A stretch of 64,000 bases of DNA from Draconibacterium orientale (GTDB taxonomy: Bacteria > Bacteroidota > Bacteroidia > Bacteroidales > Prolixibacteraceae), in the NCBI RefSeq assembly GCF_000626635.1, contig NZ_CP007451.1, forward strand, positions 2,542,001 to 2,606,000, read 5' to 3'. Positions 40,452-49,380 of this stretch are shown in pieces; position 1 is the stretch's first letter, and each line of letters begins with the position of its first letter. The notes beneath the pieces were generated by a model. The model saw only the letters and a list, made by a program, of their open reading frames with translations. It did not search any database and was not told where the DNA came from. The translations under genes and the position numbers were made by a program.

Positions 40452-42494
40452 TCAAAATTTCAACCTTAACTGAAATTTTAGCTCCGTTTTGTGGTGTCCG
40501 GTTATCTCATTATAGCCCGAACTGATGGTTTCACGGTCGGTCCACCAGGTATTTGCCAGCTTTAACCAGCACTCAATTTTTTTAGCAGGCTGGTATTTTA
40601 AATTGAGATAAGTTCGGAGTCCTTCACCGTAATACGCCGGAATTGAAAAGGCATAAAGAATATCGTTTTCATAAGCGTAAATGCGGCTGTTGTAACTTTC
40701 TGTCTTGAACCAGGCCAGTCGTGCAGACAGGTTCAGCGGAAATTCCCCGGGCTTAAATTGGATATCCTGAAAAAGCATAAACCCATTTTCGCTTTCCTCG
40801 CCTTTGTAATAAACATGCTCAGCACGTGTTTTTAGCAGAATGTTTTCCGACAGCTGAAACTGAACGTGAAAGCGAAATTTTTGAATGCGTTCCGGAAGGT
40901 TGGTATAACGATTTTCGTTTTTGAATTTCTGATCTTTTTCCTCGTTTTTAAAGCGCAGGTAAGCATTTGTTTTTTCGCTGATCTGAAAATTGGCCTGCGT
41001 AAAAATATCCCACGAACGTGCCGGGCCGGCAGTGGAATAGTTAAACCACTCCGATTGGTAAACATCTGAATAAGCAGAAAACGTTACAAATCTGGCAGGT
41101 AAAAAGCGCACTCCAACATAAAGCCCCGATTCGTTGCTGATGTTACTGCCTTCGGCCATGGTGTTGGCCCAAAAAGCATGGTAGTCTCTATCGAAATGAC
41201 GGAACAGTGCCGAAAATCCCAGCTGGTCGTTTATATGAACGATCGCTCCCTGTGTTACCGCTTTTCCTTTCGATTTGGAGAAGGCCGCCTCACCAAAAAA
41301 TGTGTAGTTGTTTTTACTAAAAAGGTAATCGGCACCGGCGGTGTAATTGTCTGTGCCGCTGAATCGGAATTGGTTATAAAGCTGGTTGCTGCGGATAAAC
41401 GCCTTGTCGAATTGCTGATAAACAACCGTTACGCCCAGTTTTAGGTGGTTAAAACGATGGGTGAAGACACCACCCGCATTGGTGTATTTTATGGTTTTTT
41501 CATCGGCGATTTCGCTTTCTGTTCGGTGATACCCCGATGTTTGCAGGCTGGAAAAATAAGATGCGACAGAATCGTTGTAAACCAAATTCCCATCGGCATT
41601 TTTATGCGAATAAAATAGGCTTACTTTCGAGTTGCCCATTTTAGCAGTACCGGCTGCTCCCCTGAAATAATAATTCTCATCCACCGAAGTGAAGGCCCGA
41701 ACACCCTGCCCGGTTTTGTTGATACCCAAAACATTCTCCGATTTTCCGGTGGTGTAACCTTGCCACAGCACCAGGCCCTGGCCGGATCGAACAAGGTAAT
41801 CGCCAATAGAAATATTTTCGAAAGTTTCATTCAGTTTAAAGCTGATGTGCCCCGAGTAATAATCGAAACCATGTTTGTTGGACCCCTTGAAAAACGCTTC
41901 GCCCGGATCTTTCTCTGCCGTTATTCCCGCTGAAAGTCTATCGCCGGCCCTGAAATTATAGCGCGTGTAGTAGCGAAACCGGTTGCCTTCGTACGGAATG
42001 GTGCCATCGTCTTTTTCTTTATATCCGCGCGCTTTTTGCAAATTTCCAAGTGTGCGTAACAACAATTGATTGTCGGCGTATTTTAACTGTTCTTTTAATG
42101 GTTGTCGTTCCTGTTCTTCGGGGCCAAACGCGATAAAATAATTCAGTTTCTGCAGCAGATTGGGCGTAAATCCATCAATGGTTTTTAATTCGAAAATGGA
42201 ATAAACCGGGCCGTAAGTGGTAATGTATTCCAGTAATTTCTGAATTTGTATTTCATTCAACAAATAAAGCCGGGAAAGTTCAGTGGCACTTGTTGCGTTG
42301 ATATTTACAGGATGTTCGAGAAAATATTCAAGGTCCTGAATGATCAGTGCCATATCCGTACCTTCTTCAATTTTGTCGAGATGCGATTCCAGTATCGATT
42401 CAATCAGTTGTTCAGGGGAATCGTTTTGTGCTGATGCCGCCAAAATAATCAGCTGAAACAGGATGAAGATGATATGCCGGATCAGTTTTCTCAT
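40452..42494 (-). CDS. Outer-membrane barrel protein with N-terminal helix-hairpin-helix domain
   Basis: A 680-aa secreted protein: signal peptide (residues 1-22), then an HhH/ComEA-like segment at ~50-125 (NINATSATELSRLYLLNEIQ and LKTIDGFTPNLLQKL), a motif otherwise used for DNA binding, followed by about 500 residues of alternating amphipathic strands (GDRLSAGITAEKDPGEAF, LGVTVVYQQFDKAF) to the final aromatic LRLKF, which suggests a large beta-barrel. The start overlaps the stop of the upstream PorV/PorQ-like gene by 4 bases (ATGA), so they form a coupled pair. Function unknown. Confidence 0.78.
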   Translation of the reverse strand: MRKLIRHIIFILFQLIILAASAQNDSPEQLIESILESHLDKIEEGTDMALIIQDLEYFLEHPVNINATSATELSRLYLLNEIQIQKLLEYITTYGPVYSIFELKTIDGFTPNLLQKLNYFIAFGPEEQERQPLKEQLKYADNQLLLRTLGNLQKARGYKEKDDGTIPYEGNRFRYYTRYNFRAGDRLSAGITAEKDPGEAFFKGSNKHGFDYYSGHISFKLNETFENISIGDYLVRSGQGLVLWQGYTTGKSENVLGINKTGQGVRAFTSVDENYYFRGAAGTAKMGNSKVSLFYSHKNADGNLVYNDSVASYFSSLQTSGYHRTESEIADEKTIKYTNAGGVFTHRFNHLKLGVTVVYQQFDKAFIRSNQLYNQFRFSGTDNYTAGADYLFSKNNYTFFGEAAFSKSKGKAVTQGAIVHINDQLGFSALFRHFDRDYHAFWANTMAEGSNISNESGLYVGVRFLPARFVTFSAYSDVYQSEWFNYSTAGPARSWDIFTQANFQISEKTNAYLRFKNEEKDQKFKNENRYTNLPERIQKFRFHVQFQLSENILLKTRAEHVYYKGEESENGFMLFQDIQFKPGEFPLNLSARLAWFKTESYNSRIYAYENDILYAFSIPAYYGEGLRTYLNLKYQPAKKIECWLKLANTWWTDRETISSGYNEITGHHKTELKFQLRLKF

Positions 42495-43309
42495 TTTAGT
42501 TGGTATTGAATGGAAACTGATGGTGTAAATCCTAAATTACCGTGGTAGCTGAATGCGATGTCGGTGCTGATGTTTTTAAAACTATAGCCCAATCCGGCAG
42601 TGTATTGCACCGGCCTGCCCGAAATTCCAAAACGTAGTGCCAGGTTCTGAAGCGGCATAAATTCCAATCCGCTTTTAACCATAACATCATGGTCTGACTC
42701 TTTTTGTGTTTCCAGGCTCACCAGCACGTGTTCATCGAACGAATAATGCGCTCCCAGTCGGTAAACTGCCGGAAGTTTTATTTTCTCTTCCGGGTAATTA
42801 AAACCGTTTTTAACCGGATTGTAAGTGTGAGCACCCAGTATAATTTGTTGTGTCAGCTGATAAGTTGCACCAATTTCAAAAGTAACAAACGAAAAAGCAT
42901 CTGCATTTTCGGGCAAACGTTCTGAAAAAAAATCGAACTGAACGGAGGCATTAAAATGCTCAGAAAGTTGTTTGGCATAGCCAAAACCGATTTTATGTTC
43001 TTTAAAACTTCCTTTTCCGAACTGGTAAAAGCTTAAGCCAAAAGTTCCGGCACCGGTTGGCAGAACCACACTTGAGGCTGCCAGTGCAAATTCATCAATT
43101 CCGTACTTCGATTCGTAATAAACACCGGCAGAAAACCGGTTGATTTTTGCTAAAGTGGCCTGGTTATGAAAAGTGCTCCAGGTGTCGGAAATGGAAACAA
43201 CAGCATTTGACAGCGCAAGCGAGCGGGCACCTCCTGCGTAGGTCTGCGAGGAGGCGGCAAATGTAATTATGGTAAAGTATACCAACAGTATGTAGAAGGG
43301 TTTAAGCAT
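42491..43309 (-). CDS. PorV/PorQ-like outer-membrane protein
   Basis: A 272-aa exported barrel: signal peptide (residues 1-20; ITFAASSQ), then GGARSLALSNAVVSISDTWS, the family's conserved 'ARxxALGxA' start block, then WSTFHNQATLAKI and strands to the terminal SIQYQLK. PorV and PorQ take part in type IX secretion in other Bacteroidota; this one lacks enough distinctive sequence to say which role it has. It is translated just before, and coupled with, the HhH-barrel protein. Confidence 0.72.
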   Translation of the reverse strand: MLKPFYILLVYFTIITFAASSQTYAGGARSLALSNAVVSISDTWSTFHNQATLAKINRFSAGVYYESKYGIDEFALAASSVVLPTGAGTFGLSFYQFGKGSFKEHKIGFGYAKQLSEHFNASVQFDFFSERLPENADAFSFVTFEIGATYQLTQQIILGAHTYNPVKNGFNYPEEKIKLPAVYRLGAHYSFDEHVLVSLETQKESDHDVMVKSGLEFMPLQNLALRFGISGRPVQYTAGLGYSFKNISTDIAFSYHGNLGFTPSVSIQYQLK

Positions 43310-43341
43310 AAAAAAGAGGCATTGGTTAAATACCTCTTTAA
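43310..43341 (-). terminator. purE terminator
   Basis: Minus-strand stem AAGAGG / CCTCTT with a 13-nt loop and T-tract, between the purE stop and the PorV/PorQ-like start. Confidence 0.75.
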
Positions 43342-43368
43342 AATTAAGTAAAATATTTTAAACTACAA

Positions 43369-43875
43369 TTAATTTGTTTTAAATCTGTATTTTACCTCCG
43401 AGAGTTCCTGGTTGGCTTTTACAATTTTTTCTTTCAGGTTTTCTTTGTACTTAACCAGTTTGTTCATTAATTCTTCATCGCCGGTGGCCATCATTTGTGT
43501 GGCTAAAATGGCAGCATTCATCGCTCCGTTAACCGCAACTGTGGCAACCGGAATTCCGGGAGGCATTTGCAAAATAGCAAGAATCGAATCAAACCCCGAT
43601 AAGCTGGCGTTGATCGGAACACCAATTACCGGAATTGGAGTCATTGCAGCAATAACACCCGGTAGGTGAGCCGCCATTCCGGCACCCGCAATTATAACTT
43701 TAATACCACGGTCTTTGGCTCCTTTGGCAAAGCTTTCTACTTCTTCCGGAGTACGATGTGCCGACAAGGCATTGATCTCGAAAGGAATTTCAAACTCATC
43801 GAACAATTTGGCAGCTTTTTCCATCACCGTTAAATCCGATGTGCTGCCCATAATAATACTAACTTTTGGAGTCAT
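43369..43875 (-). CDS. purE: N5-carboxyaminoimidazole ribonucleotide mutase, class I PurE
   Basis: Converts N5-CAIR to 4-carboxyaminoimidazole ribonucleotide in purine synthesis. The 168-aa protein has IIMGSTSDLTVME (phosphate binding), NALSAHRTPEEVE (catalytic His), IIAGAGMAAHLPGVIAAMT and PVIGVPINASLSGFDS, LAILQMPPGIPVATVAV. The SAHRTP motif and length identify class I. Divergent from hpt, another purine gene, 88 bp away; separate transcription units for de novo synthesis and salvage. Confidence 0.95.
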   Translation of the reverse strand: MTPKVSIIMGSTSDLTVMEKAAKLFDEFEIPFEINALSAHRTPEEVESFAKGAKDRGIKVIIAGAGMAAHLPGVIAAMTPIPVIGVPINASLSGFDSILAILQMPPGIPVATVAVNGAMNAAILATQMMATGDEELMNKLVKYKENLKEKIVKANQELSEVKYRFKTN

Positions 43876-43963
43876 GTTTTATAATTTATTCGTTACTTTG
43901 TAGCTTTTTATTTTCAGCACGAAAATACAGCAAATTAGCAATTAATAAAAATCAAAACCACAT

Positions 43964-44503
43964 ATGAAGAAGGTTAAAATCCTGGATAAAGAATTTGAGT
44001 TATTTATTCCATATGAGAAGATTCGTTCAGTTGTTGAACAAATGGCTGAGACAATGAATAAGGAGTTGGCTGGCAAAGACCCGCTTTTTCTGTGCATCTT
44101 AAACGGTTCGTTTATGTTTGCCGCCGAAATATACAAGCGGATTGACTTTGTTGAGTCGGAGATTTCGTTTGTAAAACTGGCTTCGTATCAGGGCGATTCA
44201 ACAACCGGGAGAGTGAAACACCTGATCGGTTTAAATGAAGAAATGGAAGGACGAACCGTTGTTATTCTGGAAGATATTGTTGATACCGGAATTACTATCA
44301 ACAATATTTTGGAGCAACTGAAACAAATGAAACCCAAAGAAGTGCAGGTAGCAACCTTGTTGTTAAAACCGGATGCGCTTCAAAAAGAAGTTGATCTTAA
44401 ATATGTGGGAATAGAGATCCCGAATGATTTTATCGTAGGTTACGGACTTGACTACGACGGCTACGGTAGAAATCTGATCGATATTTACACGGTAGTAAAA
44501 TAA
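43964..44503 (+). CDS. hpt: Hypoxanthine(-guanine) phosphoribosyltransferase
   Basis: Purine salvage: hypoxanthine or guanine plus PRPP gives IMP or GMP. The 179-aa protein has LCILNGSFMFAAEIYKRI, the flexible-loop LASYQGDST, and the PRPP-binding motif VVILEDIVDTGITINN (residues ~100-115), followed by DFIVGYGLDYDGYGRNL, the C-terminal base-binding block. First gene of a same-strand run hpt-adk-obg-PAP2-mutS-like, with a 16-nt gap to adk. Confidence 0.94.
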   Translation: MKKVKILDKEFELFIPYEKIRSVVEQMAETMNKELAGKDPLFLCILNGSFMFAAEIYKRIDFVESEISFVKLASYQGDSTTGRVKHLIGLNEEMEGRTVVILEDIVDTGITINNILEQLKQMKPKEVQVATLLLKPDALQKEVDLKYVGIEIPNDFIVGYGLDYDGYGRNLIDIYTVVK

Positions 44504-44519
44504 AAAATAACCAAAAATT

Positions 44520-45092
44520 ATGTTGAATCTCGTATTGTTTGGCCCACCGGGGGCAGGAAAAGGAACCCAGGCCGAATTTCTTATTAAATCATTTGGATTG
44601 ATCCACTTGTCAACCGGCGATTTGCTGCGTAGCGAAATTGCCGGGGAAACAGCACTTGGAAATGAAGCAAAAAACTTCATGGATAAAGGAGAGTTGGTTC
44701 CTGATGAAGTAGTAATCGGAATGATTAAAAGTAAACTCGACGCAAACAAAGACGCGAAAGGTTTTATTTTCGACGGATTTCCCCGTACCGTTGACCAGGC
44801 AAAAGCTCTGGATGTTTTGTTGAACGAAAATGGTACGCCAATCTCGGGTATGCTTTGCCTGCAGGTGGAAAAACAGGAGTTGATCGATCGTTTGTTAAGC
44901 CGGGGAAAAGTTTCGGGCCGTTCCGACGATCAGAACCAGTCGATTATTGAAAACCGCATCACGGTTTACACCGAAAAAACACTTCCTCTAATCGAATACT
45001 ACAAGCCACAGGGTAAACATTTCGATATTAACGGAATGGGAACCATTGAGGAAATTGCAGGCAGATTGCAAGAAGTTGTTGAAAAACTATAA
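44520..45092 (+). CDS. adk: Adenylate kinase (short type)
   Basis: ATP + AMP to 2 ADP. The 190-aa protein has the P-loop [12 protein letters not shown] at residues 5-16, [11 protein letters not shown] and [17 protein letters not shown] (AMP binding), [20 protein letters not shown] (short LID: the zinc/long LID insertion is missing), and ends at residue 190. The short-LID form resembles AK1 of eukaryotes and is usual in Bacteroidota. Follows hpt by 16 nt, so the two purine enzymes are probably co-transcribed. A weak AGGTG/CACCT hairpin with T-run at about 45129-45145 may attenuate readthrough to obg. Confidence 0.95.
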   Translation: MLNLVLFGPPGAGKGTQAEFLIKSFGLIHLSTGDLLRSEIAGETALGNEAKNFMDKGELVPDEVVIGMIKSKLDANKDAKGFIFDGFPRTVDQAKALDVLLNENGTPISGMLCLQVEKQELIDRLLSRGKVSGRSDDQNQSIIENRITVYTEKTLPLIEYYKPQGKHFDINGMGTIEEIAGRLQEVVEKL

Positions 45093-45144
45093 GATTGACT
45101 TATAAGGGTGGGAAGCTTGTGTATTACAGGTGTCTCACCTTTTT

Positions 45145-45152
45145 TATATTTG
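45145..45152 (+). promoter_or_regulatory. obg -7 promoter element TATATTTG
   Basis: TAnnTTTG match 26 nt before the ATG at 45179. It lies inside the open frame upstream of that ATG and so supports the later start. Confidence 0.65.
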
Positions 45153-45178
45153 TACAGTTAACGAACAGGAAAAATCAG

Positions 45179-46168
45179 ATGGCAGAGACCAATTTTGTTG
45201 ATTACGTAAGAATTCATTGTCAGTCGGGTAACGGAGGTTCCGGCTCAGCGCATTTGCGCAGAGAGAAATTTGTGGCCAAAGGTGGCCCCGATGGTGGCGA
45301 TGGTGGTCGTGGTGGCCATATTATCCTTGTAGGTAATGAGCAGATGTGGACATTGCTGCATCTGAAATTTCGGAAACATATTAAAGCCGGACACGGCGAA
45401 CCGGGCGGAAAGCAGCGCAGTACCGGTGCCGATGGTGAAGATATTTACCTGGAGGTGCCGCTCGGAACCGTTGCCCGCGATGTGGAAACCGGTGAATTCC
45501 TGTTTGAAATTACGAAACACGGCGAAGAGCAAATTCTGCTAAAAGGTGGTCGTGGTGGTTTGGGAAACGATCATTTTAAAACATCTACCCATCAAACACC
45601 TCGTTTTGCGCAACCCGGCGAAGAAGGTGTTGAAGGTTGGAAAGTACTGGAGCTAAAAGTACTGGCCGATGTTGGCCTGGTGGGTTTCCCGAGTGCCGGA
45701 AAATCAACATTGTTGTCGGTGGTTTCGGCGGCAAAACCTAAAATTGCCGACTATCCGTTTACCACGCTTGTACCCAATTTGGGGATTGTGGGGCATCGCG
45801 AACAGCGTTCGTTTGTAATGGCCGATATTCCCGGAATTATTGAAGGTGCACACGAGGGTAAAGGCTTGGGACTTCGCTTTTTAAGGCACATCGAGCGTAA
45901 CTCGATGTTGTTGTTTATGGTGCCGGCCGATAGTAAAGATCACCTGAAAGAATACAAAATATTGCTCAACGAGCTGGAAAAATATAATCCTGAGCTGCTC
46001 GACAAGCAGCGGTTTTTAACCATCAGTAAAGCCGATATGCTTGACGAGGAACTGATGAAGGAAATCAGCCGGGAGCTGGGCGATATTCCGCACCTGTTTT
46101 TTTCGGCCGTTTCAGGGTTTAATATTCAACAATTAAAAGACCGAATCTGGGAAATTTTAAATAGTTAA
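45179..46168 (+). CDS. obg: Obg-family GTPase
   Basis: Essential GTPase of 50S assembly and stress control. The 329-aa protein has the N-terminal Obg glycine-rich domain ([20 protein letters not shown] to ~160, with [16 protein letters not shown]), then the GTPase: G1 [10 protein letters not shown]2 in [13 protein letters not shown]3 [17 protein letters not shown]4 SKAD (Ser in place of the usual Asn) and G5 FSAVSG. No C-terminal OCT domain is present. The stop codon overlaps the ATG of the next gene by one base. Confidence 0.94.
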   Translation: MAETNFVDYVRIHCQSGNGGSGSAHLRREKFVAKGGPDGGDGGRGGHIILVGNEQMWTLLHLKFRKHIKAGHGEPGGKQRSTGADGEDIYLEVPLGTVARDVETGEFLFEITKHGEEQILLKGGRGGLGNDHFKTSTHQTPRFAQPGEEGVEGWKVLELKVLADVGLVGFPSAGKSTLLSVVSAAKPKIADYPFTTLVPNLGIVGHREQRSFVMADIPGIIEGAHEGKGLGLRFLRHIERNSMLLFMVPADSKDHLKEYKILLNELEKYNPELLDKQRFLTISKADMLDEELMKEISRELGDIPHLFFSAVSGFNIQQLKDRIWEILNS

Positions 46169-46860
46169 TGGAATTATTTCAACGAATACTGGAGCTGGAT
46201 AAAGAGCTGTTTTTATTCCTCAATGGTTTTCACAACGACTTTTGGGATACCATTATTATAATGATAACGCGACAGGAAACGTGGATTCCGTTTTTTGCCA
46301 GCATCTTGTTTTATATTATTAAGAAATACCGTAGCAAATCAATATTGATATTAATTGCTATAGGGCTGTTAATCGCAGCAACTGATCAGTTCTCGAATGT
46401 GATCAAAGATTCGGTTCAGCGTTGGCGTCCAACACACGACCCGGCAATTTCGCACCTGGTTCATATTTTTTTCGGTAAAGGCGGATATTATGGTTTCGTA
46501 TCGGCACATGCTGCCAATTCGGTTGCCATTTTGGTATTAACATCCCGAATTTTCAAAAACCGGATTTATTATGCCTTAATGCTTACATGGGTATTGGTTT
46601 TTTGTTATTCGCGTATTTATGTAGGCGTGCACTATCCGCTCGATCTGATTTGCGGGGGGCTAATCGGCTGGCTGATCGGTTGGGGCTTGTTTAAACTGCT
46701 GATGTTTGTCGAGAATCATTTCTTTTTTGGCCGCTCGCCTAAAATTGAAAAAACGGCACTGTCGTTAAAAGATGTCGGAGTTATTTTTCTGGTATTTCTA
46801 GTGTCGTTTGTTACCGTTTTTCTTGTGGTTGGCCAGCTTCATTTCTTTAAAATTTTATAA
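46168..46860 (+). CDS. PAP2-family membrane phosphatase
   Basis: A 230-aa integral membrane protein with about five TM segments and the three phosphatase motifs: KDSVQRWRPTHDP (KxxxxxxRP, residues ~85-97), SAHAANS (variant of PSGH) and SRIYVGVHYPLDL (SRxxxxxHxxxD). Likely dephosphorylates undecaprenyl diphosphate or another lipid phosphate. SAHA replaces the usual PSGH, as in other UppP/LpxE-like Bacteroidota members. Its start overlaps the obg stop, and its stop is followed immediately by the start of the MutS-like gene, so all three are translated from one mRNA. Confidence 0.88.
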   Translation: MELFQRILELDKELFLFLNGFHNDFWDTIIIMITRQETWIPFFASILFYIIKKYRSKSILILIAIGLLIAATDQFSNVIKDSVQRWRPTHDPAISHLVHIFFGKGGYYGFVSAHAANSVAILVLTSRIFKNRIYYALMLTWVLVFCYSRIYVGVHYPLDLICGGLIGWLIGWGLFKLLMFVENHFFFGRSPKIEKTALSLKDVGVIFLVFLVSFVTVFLVVGQLHFFKIL

Positions 46861-48639
46861 ATGAGCGAACCGGCCCGGCTTTATTACGAAAGACTTTTGT
46901 TTTACACCGATGAATTACAGCGTGTATCGGCGAAAGTAAAACGTTTTGCCTGGTATCGGTTTTTAGCATTTGTTGGCATATTCGCCCCACTTATAATTCT
47001 TGGGTGGGAAATTACCACACTGTATTGCACACTTCCCTTAATTGTGCTTTTTTTCTGGCTGATCAAAAGAAATCTTCGGCTCGATAAAATAAAGCAAACC
47101 CTTATTGTTAAAACGAAATTGCTGGAAGACGAGCTAAAGGCTCTGGATCATTCCTTTTTGCATTTTGAAAATGGCGAACAGTTTCTTAACGTGGAGCATC
47201 CGTTTGCCTACGATTTGGATTTGTTTGGCGAAGGTTCCATGTTTCAGTACTTAAACCGCACGGCAACTGTTGAAGGCCGGCAACGCCTGGCCGATTGGTT
47301 GCAAAAGCCGCTAAAAGAAAAAGTGGAGATTGAAAAACGTCAGGAAGCTGTTAAAGAATTGGCTGGAATGCCTTTGTGGCGACTCGACTTTTTAACCGAA
47401 GGCAACCTGTTTCAGGAAACCGAAGTGCAGTACGATGAAATCCGAAACTGGTCGGAAATGGAGCTCGGCCTGGATCGCGCAAATTGGTTAAAATGGATGA
47501 TCCGTATTGTTCCGGCAATTACTGTTCTTGCCGCAATTCCTGCCGTTCTGGGGGTAAGTAATTTTTACCTGGTGGCAATGATATTTGTGCAGTTTCTGCT
47601 TTTGTTTGCCTTTACAAAACAGGTGAATTATTACTTCGGGTTTTTTGGCCGTAAGTCCGACCTGCTGGCAAAATACATGCAGTTGCTGAAGCTGATTGAG
47701 GAAAAAGAGTTTCGGTCTCCTTATCTCTGCGAGTTAAAGAGAAAAGTAACCGAACCATCGGCCGGAAAAATCTTTGGGGAGCTAAAAAGCCTGGTAAAAG
47801 AATTCGAGTACCGGCAGAATATTCTGGTTGGTGTGGTGTTGAACGGGCTTTTCACCTGGGATATTCGATGCGTTTACAAACTTTGGCTGTGGCACAAGCA
47901 AAATCACGACAGACTGGCCCGGTGGCTCGAAGTTATCGCCCAGGTGGATGCTTTTATAAGCCTGGCAAATTATGCCAATAATCACAGCGATTTTGTGTTC
48001 CCGGAAATCACAGATCAGGAATTTGCCTTATGTGCCACCGAACTGGGGCATCCGTTGCTGAAAAAGGACAAACGGGTGAATAATGATATTGAAATTGAAG
48101 GGTGGTCGAAAATAATGATCGTTACCGGGGCAAATATGGCCGGCAAAAGTACTTTCCTGCGTACCGTGGGAACAAATATTTTGTTGGCCGGAATGGGCGC
48201 GCCGGTTTGTGCTGCCTCAATGAAAATAAGGCCGGTTGATTTATATACCAACATGCGCACAACCGACTCGTTGCTTAAAGATGAATCGTATTTCTTTGCC
48301 GAGTTAAAACGGATAAAAGCAGTGCTCGATCGTTTGGCAGCGGGCGAGCAAATCTTTGTAATCCTCGACGAAATGCTGAAGGGAACCAATTCGATTGACA
48401 AGTTGAACGGTTCGAAAGAATTGGTGCGAAAACTGGCACAGCAGCCATGTGCGGCAATGATTGCCACGCACGATTTAAAGCTTAGCGATATGGAAAAAGA
48501 ACTTCCGCAGCAGGTATTTAACAAGTGTTTCGAGATTCGGATTGAAAACAACGAACTGATTTTCGACTACAAACTATCTGATGGTGTTACACAAACCATG
48601 AATGCCACTTTCCTGATGAAAAAAATGGGGATTATTTAG
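46861..48639 (+). CDS. Membrane-anchored MutS-family ATPase
   Basis: A 592-aa protein of the MutS superfamily that is not MutS or MutS2. It has two TM pairs: ~28-75 (FLAFVGIFAPLIILGWEI and LPLIVLFFWLI) and ~210-258 (IVPAITVLAAIPAVLGV and LVAMIFVQFLLLFAF). The core helical clamp follows (~270-400) and the C-terminal ATPase has Walker A TGANMAGKSTFLRTVG, the signature SYFFAELKRI, Walker B FVILDEMLKGTNS and ATHDLKLS. No mismatch-recognition domain or Smr endonuclease is present. Family proteins of this kind occur widely in Bacteroidota without known function. Directly abuts the PAP2 gene. Confidence 0.88.
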   Translation: MSEPARLYYERLLFYTDELQRVSAKVKRFAWYRFLAFVGIFAPLIILGWEITTLYCTLPLIVLFFWLIKRNLRLDKIKQTLIVKTKLLEDELKALDHSFLHFENGEQFLNVEHPFAYDLDLFGEGSMFQYLNRTATVEGRQRLADWLQKPLKEKVEIEKRQEAVKELAGMPLWRLDFLTEGNLFQETEVQYDEIRNWSEMELGLDRANWLKWMIRIVPAITVLAAIPAVLGVSNFYLVAMIFVQFLLLFAFTKQVNYYFGFFGRKSDLLAKYMQLLKLIEEKEFRSPYLCELKRKVTEPSAGKIFGELKSLVKEFEYRQNILVGVVLNGLFTWDIRCVYKLWLWHKQNHDRLARWLEVIAQVDAFISLANYANNHSDFVFPEITDQEFALCATELGHPLLKKDKRVNNDIEIEGWSKIMIVTGANMAGKSTFLRTVGTNILLAGMGAPVCAASMKIRPVDLYTNMRTTDSLLKDESYFFAELKRIKAVLDRLAAGEQIFVILDEMLKGTNSIDKLNGSKELVRKLAQQPCAAMIATHDLKLSDMEKELPQQVFNKCFEIRIENNELIFDYKLSDGVTQTMNATFLMKKMGII

Positions 48640-48663
48640 TCCCTGAGACTCTGATTTCAGAAG

Positions 48664-48912
48664 CCGTCAGCTAACGGACGAGGCCAGGCTGCGATGTTGC
48701 AGACGTTGCATTTGTGGACGGCCTCTTTTGGTCGTTGCCCGGAGTTGAAGTAGAACCTTAATGAGAGCGGGAAGCTCCGAGGGATCGAGGAGATCACCCG
48801 TCCGAATTTAGGTTTTATGAAAACGTAGGGGAAGGGTCAAAAGCAGCCTTGAATTTTCTGCTTCGTCTTTGCTTTAAGGCAAAGATGAAGGCCCCCGGCA
48901 GGGAAAAAGCGG
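48664..48912. repeat. Dispersed structured element, copy 2
   Basis: Reverse-orientation relative of 37957-38268, about 10 kb away, shorter by the hairpins that copy 1 carries. Contains CCGTCAGCTAACGG near its left edge. Not adjacent to a recognisable transposase. From 48913 to 49155 no gene or motif is seen. Confidence 0.8.
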
Positions 48913-49155
48913 AATAGATCCGGAGGCGTTTCAAAGTTAAATCCATCGATAATTTCGGGGAATCCAGTCTTTGTCTGAAGATCATCTTAATACCAATGAG
49001 GAATTAAAATGAGCCTTATTTCAGGGAAATCCTCCTTTTGATCGAAATTCCCACAATAATCTCATTGTCTTCCCTAAGGCTCACAACGAGATTCAATTGA
49101 TATTATATGGCACACGATTTTCCTTTTTATTCTCCCTTGTAACTAAAATAGCCTT

Positions 49156-49380
49156 GCGAGGTACTAATATTATGGCGCGAGGTATGAATAATAGTGCGCG
49201 AGGGGCTAAAAATATAGTGCGAGATAAAAATATTGTGGTGCGAGGTATAAAAAATAGTGTGCGAGGTAACCTCGCACATGAATAAAAGTACCTCGCAAGC
49301 ATATATTATTACCTCGCATATAAATATTATTACCTCGCGGGTGCATATTAGTCCCTCGCACGGTAATATTATTCCCTCGC
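49156..49380. repeat. Mirror-symmetric 21-bp-pitch array, 6 + 6 copies of GCGAGGTA
   Basis: Forward 8-mers begin at 49156, 49177, 49198, 49219, 49240 and 49261 (GCGAGGTA, with GCGAGGGG and GCGAGATA as variants). Reverse-complement 8-mers end at 49275, 49296, 49317, 49338, 49359 and 49380 (TACCTCGC, AACCTCGC or TCCCTCGC). The pitch is exactly 21 bp throughout both halves. The halves meet in GCGAGGTAACCTCGC (49261-49275). The 13-bp spacers are AT-rich and often contain TAATATTA. Transcribed, it could fold into one long hairpin. No gene is called here. Confidence 0.92.

Noticed and set aside
49093-49302. 69-aa minus-strand and related plus-strand ORFs across the array
   Set aside because: Open frames are an automatic result of a 21-bp period; all frames look alike and none has a domain or signal.
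49156-49380. CRISPR array
   Set aside because: Repeats are only 8 bp at a 21-bp pitch and switch strand halfway; spacers are 13 bp and AT-rich; no cas genes in the window.
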